Source of the DNA: JBDKTH01 sp964558295
GTDB taxonomy: Bacteria > Planctomycetota > Planctomycetia > Pirellulales > Thermoguttaceae
Direction of reading: 5' to 3'
DNA length: 25,902 nucleotides
NCBI GenBank assembly: GCA_964558295.1
Contig: CAZLDQ010000065.1
Coordinates: 1-25,902 of the forward strand
Positions within the stretch are counted from its first letter, which is position 1. Every line of letters starts with the position of its first letter. Below are positions 14,677-21,633 of this stretch, in pieces. The position numbers and the translations under genes were made by a program. Below the pieces are notes generated by a model that worked only from the letters and a program-made list of their open reading frames with translations, did no database searches and was not told where the DNA came from.

Positions 14677-15811
14677 ACTTCTGCTGCGGTTCGGCCGAGG
14701 GTTCCGAAGGCACGGCCATCGGCATGCCTTCGCCCAACTTCGGTGCGCCCATCTGCATGCTGGCCAGCATGACCTTCTGCACGAAGCCCGTCAAATCCCG
14801 GGGCATTTTGAGACTCAAAAGGACCTGATCGTCTTCTTTCCGCAGTTTCAAGCCTTTGAGGATCTCGTCGCCGATCTCGACCATCGGATTCTCTGCCGGC
14901 GGCGGGGCGCCTTCGCCCGAGACCCGTTTCGACGTTTTCGGCGTCCTCGGCGTCCTCACCTGTTGCGAAAGCATCATCTTCAATAAGCCTAGCTGCCCAT
15001 ACAAATTGTCAGCCGAACTGGGTTTGGCGCCCACCAGGGTCAGACGCAGGAGAGTACCACCGGTGAGGTTAACTTGCAACGAGGCCGACTTCACATCCTG
15101 AAGCGCACCGGCGAGCATCTGCGTTTGCTGCGGCATTCCCTTCGATTCTGCACCTGTCGCCGGAGCAAAGCTCTTGGCCAATGGCTGGCCCAGCACCTCG
15201 ACGACAATGTCACTCTTCAGGTTGCACCGTTTGAGTTGCTCCAACAGCGGCCGAGGCGCGTCGCTGGTCGCCAGCATCTTCTGAACCACCGGTTCGGGGC
15301 CGAGGACCAGAATGCGTGAACCGGCGACATAGGCTGCCCCGGCGACCTCCCCCTGGCCGGCCTTCTTGCTCGTGAAGACGGGCATTCCCTCGATTGTGCC
15401 TGGCTGGAGGTCGTCGAAGGCCTGCTTGAGGAACGCTTCGCTGTCGAAGTCCTCGGCAAACTGCAGGATCACTCCCGGTGGCGTCTTGGACTCAAACGTG
15501 GCCGGATCGAGTAACACCACTACCCGATGAAGTTTCTTGGGATCAATCTGCTGAGCGATCTTGGCCGTTGCCGGATTCTCCGCACTTCCCGGCATCATTC
15601 CCACGACAGTGCTTGCCGGCAGGATACTCATCAACGGTGAATCGGCGATTTGCTTGGGATGAACCACAATCGCCACGCAGAAATCGGAGGCAATGAATTG
15701 TGTCAAGTTCCCCTGATTGGCCTTGGCTTGGGCAACGGCCGGCGCCGTGTTCCCGCCGATCAGACTCAGACATATCGCAATTCCCAACGTACAGACGCAG
15801 GTTGCTCGCAT
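14675..15811 (-). CDS. Secreted protein of unknown function
   Basis: 378 residues from ATG 15811, chosen because it has a strong ribosome-binding site (GGGAGGGAGGTGGACG just upstream) and begins with a clear signal peptide (MRATCVCTLGIAICLSLIGG, cleavage near AVA-QA at about 27). The longer open frame upstream encodes no plausible leader. The mature protein alternates predicted beta-strands and helices (FCVAIVVHPKQIADSPLMS, HRVVVLLDPATF, GAAYVAGSRILVLGPEPVVQ) in a way that suggests two related halves. A Pro/Ala-rich linker (PPPAENP) precedes the final helical segment, and the C-terminus PSAEPQQK is disordered. I recognise no family. Secreted proteins of this style are common and unassigned in planctomycetes. 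It has its own candidate promoter directly after the oxidoreductase gene. Confidence 0.78.
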   Translation of the reverse strand: MRATCVCTLGIAICLSLIGGNTAPAVAQAKANQGNLTQFIASDFCVAIVVHPKQIADSPLMSILPASTVVGMMPGSAENPATAKIAQQIDPKKLHRVVVLLDPATFESKTPPGVILQFAEDFDSEAFLKQAFDDLQPGTIEGMPVFTSKKAGQGEVAGAAYVAGSRILVLGPEPVVQKMLATSDAPRPLLEQLKRCNLKSDIVVEVLGQPLAKSFAPATGAESKGMPQQTQMLAGALQDVKSASLQVNLTGGTLLRLTLVGAKPSSADNLYGQLGLLKMMLSQQVRTPRTPKTSKRVSGEGAPPPAENPMVEIGDEILKGLKLRKEDDQVLLSLKMPRDLTGFVQKVMLASMQMGAPKLGEGMPMAVPSEPSAEPQQK

Positions 15812-15894
15812 CGTCCACCTCCCTCCCAGGAATGCCTCTCTCCTCGGGGAACGACCCCAAGGCCGGGCCAGCATGACTGCCCCATCTGCCCAAT

Positions 15895-15924
15895 ACCATA
15901 ACCTCTCTCGCCCTCCGCTGGCAA
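15895..15924 (-). promoter_or_regulatory. Candidate promoter of the secreted unknown protein
   Basis: On the minus strand TTGCCA (15924-15919; five of six) is followed 18 bases later by TATGGT (15900-15895; four of six). It begins one base after the stop of the upstream oxidoreductase gene and gives a leader of about 75 bases. Confidence 0.45.
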
Positions 15925-17160
15925 TCAATTGGTCTTGAGCATCCCCAGAGGATGCTCCCGGTTAGCCAAGGGGAAGGTCACGGCCGCCCCGAGCCGTTGG
16001 GACTCGAAAGCGGCCATGATCATTTCCAAAGTCGTGCGGGCTTCGTAGATGTTCGACAGCGGTTGGCGGTCTTCTTCTACGGCGGCGATCAGGTCGCGGA
16101 CGGCCAGAATATTCCCCCCTTCAACCCGGCGATTCTCCAACACCTCGGGCTTGCCGACGCCGACCGAGCTGATTGGAATCCACTCCTTGACCTTGCTGCG
16201 CCCCTCGCCCCAGGAGGAGTCGGGCAGGTAGAACATGTCGGGCAGATGGCCGGGGTCGAACAGTTGCACGACCCCCTTGGTGCCGTAAATTTGGATACCA
16301 AACCGATTGGGCCGCCCCAGCCCGTCACGCACCGAATCGAAGTACCCGACCGCGCCTCCTTTGAGCCGATACATCGCATGCACGTTGTCGCCGGCCAAGG
16401 GGCCAAGCCCTTCGGGTCCTTCAACGACATCGGTTTTCTCGATCGGCCGGCCGTTCTGGTAGACCGAGGCCAAGCAGAGTTCCGGCTCACCGCCGAAGTG
16501 GTAAATCAGGTTGAGCATGTGTGTGCCGAGCACGATCAGGTCTTCGCTGCCGCCCCGCGTGTCTTCCTTCCCTCGCCCGCGAATCTCAACGATTTGGCCG
16601 AGTTTCCCCGACTTGATCAGTTCCCACACGTGAGGCAGCTTCGGGCTATAGCGGGTCTGATGGGCAATGGCCAGCTTGACCTTGTGTTTCTCGCAGGCGG
16701 CGACCATCGTGTCCGCCTCGGCCAACGTGCGGCACATCGGCTTTTCCATGTAGATCCCGCGCACCCCCCGCTCGGCTGCCGCCACGACCATGTCGCAATG
16801 CTGGTCGGGCCACCGCGGGCAGATGCTCACAAAGTCGGGCTTCGCCTCGTCAAGCATCTTGCGGTAGTCGCTATAGCCTTTCGGGTTGTTCAATCGCGTG
16901 ACGGCTTCGGCCAGCCCCTTTTCGTTCGCATCGGCCACGGCGACGAGTTCCACGTCGGGCGTTTCCAGCCAGACCTTATCGAGCGAGTGGCCATAGTCGC
17001 CCTTGCCGGTGTGCCCAATCGCGGCGACCCGATACTTCGCCTTCTTCCCCGGCTCGGCCTGACTGCACCCGGTCTGCACGGCCGCGACCGTCAGGGCCGC
17101 CGCTCCCGCAAGAAATTCGCGACGGCCAAGAGAAGCTTTGTCTTCGTTCTTTCCACACAT
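15925..17160 (-). CDS. Tat-exported Gfo/Idh/MocA family oxidoreductase
   Basis: 411 residues from ATG 17160, with GGAG about ten bases upstream. The twin-arginine signal SLGRREFLAGAAALTVAAVQ runs into TGC, a lipobox-like end, so it may be a Tat lipoprotein. The mature part has the NAD(P)-binding Rossmann fold (YRVAAIGHTGKGDYGHSL; the dinucleotide loop is G-H-T-G-K-G), VELVAVADANEKG, then the family's EKPMCRTLAEAD motif with the catalytic-region lysine, followed by the C-terminal alpha/beta domain with GTHMLNLIYHFGGEP. Such enzymes oxidise or reduce sugars and cyclitols, and planctomycetes carry many with Tat signals, often alongside polysaccharide degradation. The substrate cannot be told. 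The frame stays open 70 codons further upstream through a palindrome; that part is rejected as coding. Confidence 0.9.
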   Translation of the reverse strand: MCGKNEDKASLGRREFLAGAAALTVAAVQTGCSQAEPGKKAKYRVAAIGHTGKGDYGHSLDKVWLETPDVELVAVADANEKGLAEAVTRLNNPKGYSDYRKMLDEAKPDFVSICPRWPDQHCDMVVAAAERGVRGIYMEKPMCRTLAEADTMVAACEKHKVKLAIAHQTRYSPKLPHVWELIKSGKLGQIVEIRGRGKEDTRGGSEDLIVLGTHMLNLIYHFGGEPELCLASVYQNGRPIEKTDVVEGPEGLGPLAGDNVHAMYRLKGGAVGYFDSVRDGLGRPNRFGIQIYGTKGVVQLFDPGHLPDMFYLPDSSWGEGRSKVKEWIPISSVGVGKPEVLENRRVEGGNILAVRDLIAAVEEDRQPLSNIYEARTTLEMIMAAFESQRLGAAVTFPLANREHPLGMLKTN

Positions 17161-17200
17161 CGTATGGTTCTCCACGCTCTGAGGATGCAAACCGGCAAGG

Positions 17201-17350
17201 GGGAATGTCGAATGTCCAAATGCCGAAGGAATGACCAAAGGACGAAGCACGAATGGGTGGTTGGCGAAGTCGGAGTCTGCCGAAAACCTTTCGTGCTTCG
17301 TCATTGCGGCATTCGTCATTCCGTCGTTATTTGGACATTCGACATTTGTC
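17201..17350. repeat. Long GAATG/CATTC palindrome upstream of the oxidoreductase
   Basis: An imperfect inverted repeat with arms of about 55-60 bases. Two perfect blocks are visible: aatgtcgaatgtccaaat (17204-17221) with its complement at 17329-17346 (18 bp), and GACGAAGCACGAA (17241-17253) with 17290-17302 (13 bp). Between them, GAATG words on the left face CATTC words on the right. It lies 40 bases before the Tat oxidoreductase start, in its leader region. Confidence 0.88.
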
Positions 17351-17404
17351 CTTTCTGTCTTTCCCCGCAAAATACCTTCCCCGGCTGGTCAATGCAAGTC
17401 AGCA

Positions 17405-17437
17405 CCCCCCAATCGCCGTTCAACTGTCATTGGGGGG
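17405..17437. other. Hairpin CCCCCCAAT/ATTGGGGGG
   Basis: A perfect 9-bp stem (17405-17413 with 17429-17437) with a 15-base loop, in the gap between the divergent oxidoreductase and sensor genes. No T-run follows on either strand, so a terminator is unlikely. Confidence 0.5.
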
Positions 17438-17470
17438 CGGTCTCCCCGACGAATCACCGTACGAGGTACG

Positions 17471-17499
17471 TTGTCACCGCGGGTTCCGACCGGTACGAT
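17471..17499 (+). promoter_or_regulatory. Promoter of the PAS/histidine-kinase-like gene
   Basis: TTGTCA (17471-17476; five of six) and TACGAT (17494-17499; four of six) with an ideal 17-base spacer. The transcript would start near 17506 and its ~53-base leader would consist almost wholly of the 41-nt element. Confidence 0.58.
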
Positions 17500-17512
17500 G
17501 GGTACGGGGCGG

Positions 17513-17553
17513 CCGAAGAACAACTTCCGCATTTGACCTACGGGAAAAGAGAA
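17513..17553 (+). repeat. 41-nt element, copy 2
   Basis: Second copy of the element at 11165-11205. The 19-base core (17535-17553) is identical, and the part before it can form GAAG-AACAA-CTTC (17515-17527). Here the element ends five bases before the start codon (GAGGA, then ATG 17559), so its purine-rich 3' end merges with the ribosome-binding site. Confidence 0.7.
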
Positions 17554-17558
17554 GAGGA

Positions 17559-18716
17559 ATGGCCGACCTCAATGAGACGCAGATTCAGGGGGAAACCTAC
17601 TTCGCTCCGGCGGCGCGGGTCAGTGGCGAGCAGTTGCACCAGGAAATCCTGTGGGCCAAGAACCCGGTGATCGACTCGCTCCTCGATTCCGTGTCCGGTC
17701 TGTTGGCCGTTCTCAACCCGCAGCGTCAGATCCTCGCGGTCAATGCGGCGCTGTTGGAGAGCTTGGGAGTCCAAGACGCCGCCGACGTCCTCGGTCTGCG
17801 TCCGGGAGAGGCGATCCAGTGTATTCACGCCAGGGAACTCCCCGGCGGCTGCGGCACCAGTCGGTTCTGCTCGACTTGTCAGGCGGCTATCGCCATTGTG
17901 ACGAGCCTTGCTACCAAGGAACCGGTGGATCGGGAGTGCGCGATCCGCGTTCAGCGCAACGGCCGGCCAGCCGACCTTTACTTCCAGGTGCGTTGTGCGC
18001 CCCTGGTCTACGAGGAGCAACGTTTCCTTCTGCTCTTTCTCCGTGATATCACGGCGGAACAACAACGGGCCGCCCTGGAACGCGTCTTCTTCCACGACGT
18101 CGGCAACCTCCTCGGCGCCTTGACGTTCAAAAGCCTGCTATTGGCACAGGAGGCGACTGAACCGCGCATGCGGGAACTGTCCAGCCGGATTGGGCGGTTG
18201 GCCTCCCGGCTCGCCAAGGAAGTCGAAGTGCAGCGGGCCCTCTCCCTGGAGCCGCGGGTTTGCCAATTGACGTTCCAGGAGTTTCCCCTGGACCGCGTGG
18301 TTGATGAAATTCGGGAAACGTTTGCCAATCATCCGGTCGCAGAGGATAAGTCGCTCGACATCATCACCGCCGCCGTCGATCTGCGTCTGCGCACAGACCT
18401 CGCTCTCCTCCATCGAATCCTGATGAACATGCTGGTTAACGCCTTCGAAGCGACCGAAAAAGGTGGCCATGTGCGATTCTGGATCGAGGCGGCCGACGAC
18501 GGCGTGACTTTTTGTGTCTGGAATCGTCAGGCCATTCCCCCGGAAGTCGCCCAGCGTCTCTTCCAACGTAACTTCACCACAAAACCTGGCCGGGGAAGAG
18601 GCTTGGGCACCTACGCCATGCGACTGCTGGGTGAAACGTACTTGCAGGGACGTGTCGGTTTCACCACTACCGAGGCCGACGGGACTGTCTTCCGCTTCTG
18701 GCTTCCACGAACGTAG
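17559..18716 (+). CDS. PAS-domain sensor with histidine-kinase-type ATPase domain and Cys/His insert
   Basis: 385 residues from ATG 17559 (GAGGA ribosome-binding site). No membrane segment, so cytoplasmic. A PAS domain (about 35-165) begins VIDSLLDSVSGLLAVLNPQR and carries a metal- or redox-type insert with Cys88, His90, Cys98, Cys104 and Cys107 (QCIH, GGCGTSRFCSTC). The dimerisation helix has FFHDVGNLLGAL with His179, in an H-D-x-x-N arrangement. The HATPase domain keeps the N box (LMNMLVNAFEAT, Asn294) and the G2 loop (GRGRGLGTYAM, 344-354), but the G1 aspartate motif is altered to VWNRQAIPP. Related proteins with the CGTSxxCxxC insert are annotated as sensor histidine kinases in many phyla. 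No response regulator is adjacent, so its partner is unknown. Bound metal, Fe-S cluster or thiol switch is inference. Confidence 0.85.
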   Translation: MADLNETQIQGETYFAPAARVSGEQLHQEILWAKNPVIDSLLDSVSGLLAVLNPQRQILAVNAALLESLGVQDAADVLGLRPGEAIQCIHARELPGGCGTSRFCSTCQAAIAIVTSLATKEPVDRECAIRVQRNGRPADLYFQVRCAPLVYEEQRFLLLFLRDITAEQQRAALERVFFHDVGNLLGALTFKSLLLAQEATEPRMRELSSRIGRLASRLAKEVEVQRALSLEPRVCQLTFQEFPLDRVVDEIRETFANHPVAEDKSLDIITAAVDLRLRTDLALLHRILMNMLVNAFEATEKGGHVRFWIEAADDGVTFCVWNRQAIPPEVAQRLFQRNFTTKPGRGRGLGTYAMRLLGETYLQGRVGFTTTEADGTVFRFWLPRT

Positions 18717-18729
18717 CACGACGACCGCG

Positions 18730-18765
18730 GATCGAGCGATCGAGGGACTATACGACCGCTCGATC
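18730..18765. terminator. Hairpin between convergent sensor and glycosidase genes
   Basis: GATCGAGCG (18730-18738) pairs perfectly with CGCTCGATC (18757-18765) around an 18-base loop. It spans the short gap between the two convergent stops (18716 and 18748). No T-run follows, so any termination would not be of the simple intrinsic kind. Confidence 0.4.
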
Positions 18766-20217
18766 GGTGAGAAGCAGCGGATAATCGACCAGCGGGAGTC
18801 TGGCGAACGTCCAGGTGCCGTTTCCCTGACGCGTCCCTTCGATCTGACAGATCTCTTGCGTGAGGGGATCGACAAGCACAGGCTGGTCGAGCTTCGTACC
18901 GTGAAGCTCCACGGTCAGAGCGATTTCTCGGGCGGCAAACGTCTCGGGCAATTTCGACGGCCACCAGTAGGCACATAGGGCGTGGTCCCCACGGCGGAAA
19001 CCGGCGCCAAAGAGCTTCGCCGGGTCCAGCGGTTGGCTGTCGCCGGGAGGCGGGACAAACGTCAACGGCAACTCGGCCCGCTGCGTCTGGGCATCGAACA
19101 GCGTGCAGAGACACTGGTAGGCGTAGAAAGACGGCTTGGGCGTATAATCTGTGCCGCGCAGGAGGCCTTTGAAGTTCGTTTTGCCGGTAGTTCCCTCGCC
19201 CCAGTTGTAGTTGACCATATCGACCAGATGGAAATAGGACGTCAATTCAAGGCCCAGACGCAGATCGTTGAGAATGCGTCGCAGTACCCAGCGGGCTTGC
19301 GTGGCCTCGGTCCACGCCAGATCGGCCAGGGCCCCGGAGCCGCCCGGTTGGGAGGGGCAGCCGTTCTCCCCTTGCCAGAGTTGGAGGCTCGGCTTGTGCT
19401 TGGCCAGCACTTCGCGCCAGGCGTTGACCTCCTCTTCGTACTTAGCCTCGGGAACGGGGCGGTAGGGATGGTAGGAGATCCGGTCGACGTACTCGCCCAG
19501 GCCGAGTTCCATGCACTGCTCAAAAAACTTCAGCGGCATCCCGGCAAAGGCCCCGCCGATGATCACCACGTCGGGAATCTGTCTGCGGATTTCCGGTACC
19601 GTCAGTTTGACGAACTCCACGTAGAGTCCCGGGTTCGGCTTGGTTGGCTTCCAGAAGTTGCGAATGTTCGACTCGTTCCAGATTTCCCAATGTTTGACCC
19701 GATCGCGGAAATGGTCGGCAAGCTTGCCCACATAGCGGAGCCAAGCGGCCTTGGCCGCGTCGCTGTTCGTGGGAATCCAACCGACCGCCGAGAAGTCGGG
19801 CGCCTCTGGCGTATAGAGCCGGTTGCCGTACCCCAAGTTGAACCACGGCTGGACCCCCTCGTTGCGCAGCGAGTCGACCACGCTGTCGAGCCAGGCGAAG
19901 TCGTATACTCCGGGAGTCTGCTCGGTGCGGGCCCAGCCGGTCTGGCAACGTGCCCACTTGACGCCCAATTGGCCGATCCACTCGTAGGTCCGCTCGGGTG
20001 TGAACATCTTGCGATCGAGGGTCTCGAACCCAACCGACAACGGCGAGGCGGCAATCGCCTTGGACGGCCGGGTGATGACCTTTCCCAAGACTCTCCGCTC
20101 AAACGCCGGCTTCACGGCCGCCGGCGCGGCAAAAGCCGGTTTCCCGAATAATCCCTTGGCCGCCGCAGCCGCGCCGCAGCAGAGGGTGGCAAACGAACGT
20201 CGAGTGAGCTTTTGCAT
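18748..20217 (-). CDS. Tat-exported clan GH-A glycoside hydrolase (GH39-like)
   Basis: 489 residues from ATG 20217, with AGGAG (20229-20225) seven bases upstream. A twin-arginine signal (LTRRSFATLCCGAAAAAKGL) is expected to be cleaved near AFA-AP. The (beta/alpha)8 barrel shows the clan GH-A pattern: WARTEQTPGVYDFAWLDSVV after strand 2, GVQPWFNLGYGN, the acid/base region HWEIWNESN (Glu182), the YHPY strand (249-252), and LQLWQGENGCPS with Glu284 as likely nucleophile. The C-terminal ~100 residues look like a beta-sandwich (HALCAYWWPSKLPE, ALTVELHGTK). The N-E and G-E-N spacing is similar to GH39-type beta-xylosidases and related unassigned families; the exact family and sugar are not determined. 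It presumably acts on polysaccharide outside the cytoplasm. Confidence 0.82.
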   Translation of the reverse strand: MQKLTRRSFATLCCGAAAAAKGLFGKPAFAAPAAVKPAFERRVLGKVITRPSKAIAASPLSVGFETLDRKMFTPERTYEWIGQLGVKWARCQTGWARTEQTPGVYDFAWLDSVVDSLRNEGVQPWFNLGYGNRLYTPEAPDFSAVGWIPTNSDAAKAAWLRYVGKLADHFRDRVKHWEIWNESNIRNFWKPTKPNPGLYVEFVKLTVPEIRRQIPDVVIIGGAFAGMPLKFFEQCMELGLGEYVDRISYHPYRPVPEAKYEEEVNAWREVLAKHKPSLQLWQGENGCPSQPGGSGALADLAWTEATQARWVLRRILNDLRLGLELTSYFHLVDMVNYNWGEGTTGKTNFKGLLRGTDYTPKPSFYAYQCLCTLFDAQTQRAELPLTFVPPPGDSQPLDPAKLFGAGFRRGDHALCAYWWPSKLPETFAAREIALTVELHGTKLDQPVLVDPLTQEICQIEGTRQGNGTWTFARLPLVDYPLLLTDRAVV

Positions 20218-20290
20218 CGGGCTTCTCCTGGCACAAGGACCGTCAAATCCGAGCCGGGGCGTGGGGAGCCCAACCCCAGGCATCATGATC

Positions 20291-20320
20291 AGTCTAGGCT
20301 GCCGGCGCCAGGGCTGCCAA
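20291..20320 (-). promoter_or_regulatory. Promoter of the GH-A glycosidase gene
   Basis: On the minus strand TTGGCA (20320-20315; five of six) and TAGACT (20296-20291; four of six) with an 18-base spacer, giving a leader of about 67 bases. It separates this gene from the hydrolase/phosphoesterase pair. Confidence 0.48.
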
Positions 20321-20409
20321 TAGACAGAGAGTTTGCGATTTGCATAGTTCGCCTGGGGGGGGTGTCATTGATTGAAAGAAGGGTAATACGTTCAGAAGAC
20401 ACGCGGAAC

Positions 20410-20433
20410 AGCGAGGGGCAAGCCCCCGCCGCT
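20410..20433 (-). terminator. Hairpin after the hydrolase/phosphoesterase pair
   Basis: AGCG and GGGG pair with CCCC and CGCT around a CAAG loop, with small bulges. It lies 28 bases after the hydrolase stop on the minus strand. GC-rich, without a clear T-run. Confidence 0.35.
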
Positions 20434-20460
20434 ACGCATTGGCCACTCGCCACGCTCCAT

Positions 20461-21633
20461 TCATCCGGCCCGCTGGGCTGTGCGGTGATAGAAGTGTCGC
20501 ACGACCTCCTCGGCGTGGAAGAGAAGCCATTTCTTCTGTGTATAGACGGCGTGGCCCGCGTGGTGCTTGGTGATACTCTCGTGAGGACGGCCGTAATCGA
20601 CCAGCAATGTCGTTCCTTCCTCGGGAACGATTGTGCCCGCCTGAAAACGTTCCAAGAGGCCCAGTTCCGACGGACTGGGTTGCAAAAGACGCCCCAGGCG
20701 GTTGTCGGCCAGCCAAGCCCGCCAGGCGAAGATGCTGGGCATTACGTTCGTGCCGGCGATTCCCAGTTGTTGCACATAGTCGCCTTCGGTGGCCGAAAGG
20801 ACGTCTAGAAACCGGGGGGGGAAGGCCGCTCGATACTCCGGCTGTCCCTCGGAAGGACGGCGGTGGATGAAATGGAGCAGTTGCCCATAGCCGGCTGAGT
20901 CCCAGCCATAGCGCACGGGCGTGCCGAAGGTGGCGATGTCCAACGGCAGGTGGGACGGGGTCAGAGAACCGCATTCCAGCAAGGCACGTACATGTTCCCA
21001 GACGGGAATATCCACACAACCGAGGATTGGCCAGCGATAGTAGATTTCCGCCGCCTTGAAGAACTCGTCGCTCGCCTCTCGCCCACCACCCAGCAGGTTG
21101 GTCACCAGCGCGAAGACATTGCCGGCGTGGCTATGGCCCCAGAGGAGCACTCGCTGATTCTCGGCCAGTTCGAGCGAGGCCAGTTCGTTCAACAGACGCA
21201 CCGCCCCATCGGCCCGGCCAAGGTGATGGTTCTCGCTGGACCACTGGAACAGACGTACGGGAATCCGCGGGCGCTGGGGACGATTGATCGCCGCGCTGAA
21301 CAACCGGGCAAAACTCTCCGTGTAGTTGCCCACGTCACCCGTCAGGCGATTGATCAACCGTCGGATCAACCGACGCAAGCCTTCGTTGGCGGCCGGAAAG
21401 ACCCGGGCCAGTTCGCGGACGATCCCCAGCGTATCATCTCCGACGAACGTGCCATGGGCCAGGTAAACGGCCTTCACGCCGGCTGCTCGGAAGGCATCGC
21501 CCACTTCCAACATCCGGCGGCAGAACTCGTCACTTCCGACCGGCGGGTACACTCCCGGCTGCACGCGCCGCGGGGGGGAAGTGGGGGGTGTGTCCGTGTA
21601 AGTTTGATGCCGAAAGCGGTTCGCCTGGGGCAT
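20461..21633 (-). CDS. Serine alpha/beta-hydrolase-like protein
   Basis: 390 residues from ATG 21633, which overlaps the end of the upstream metallophosphoesterase gene by 104 bases in another frame. GTG codons at residues 25 and 28 are possible later starts that would shorten the overlap. The core shows an alpha/beta-hydrolase: VKAVYLAHGTFVGDD (strand 3 and the His-Gly oxyanion turn, 60-61) and the nucleophile elbow LLWGHSHAGN with Ser168 in G-x-S-x-x-G. The following helices contain DEFFKAAEIYYRWPILGCVD. A late histidine (HESITKHHAGHAVY) may complete the triad. There is no signal peptide. I know no function for this lineage. Tight coupling to a calcineurin-type phosphoesterase suggests that the two act in one process. 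Confidence 0.78.
   Translation of the reverse strand: MPQANRFRHQTYTDTPPTSPPRRVQPGVYPPVGSDEFCRRMLEVGDAFRAAGVKAVYLAHGTFVGDDTLGIVRELARVFPAANEGLRRLIRRLINRLTGDVGNYTESFARLFSAAINRPQRPRIPVRLFQWSSENHHLGRADGAVRLLNELASLELAENQRVLLWGHSHAGNVFALVTNLLGGGREASDEFFKAAEIYYRWPILGCVDIPVWEHVRALLECGSLTPSHLPLDIATFGTPVRYGWDSAGYGQLLHFIHRRPSEGQPEYRAAFPPRFLDVLSATEGDYVQQLGIAGTNVMPSIFAWRAWLADNRLGRLLQPSPSELGLLERFQAGTIVPEEGTTLLVDYGRPHESITKHHAGHAVYTQKKWLLFHAEEVVRHFYHRTAQRAG

Noticed and set aside
17161..17370. N-terminal extension of the Tat oxidoreductase by 70 codons
   Set aside because: The added residues are translation of the palindrome, and the Tat signal with a ribosome-binding site starts at 17160.
17405..17437. Intrinsic terminator at the CCCCCCAAT hairpin
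   Set aside because: No T-run on either strand, and it lies between divergent genes where no terminator is expected.
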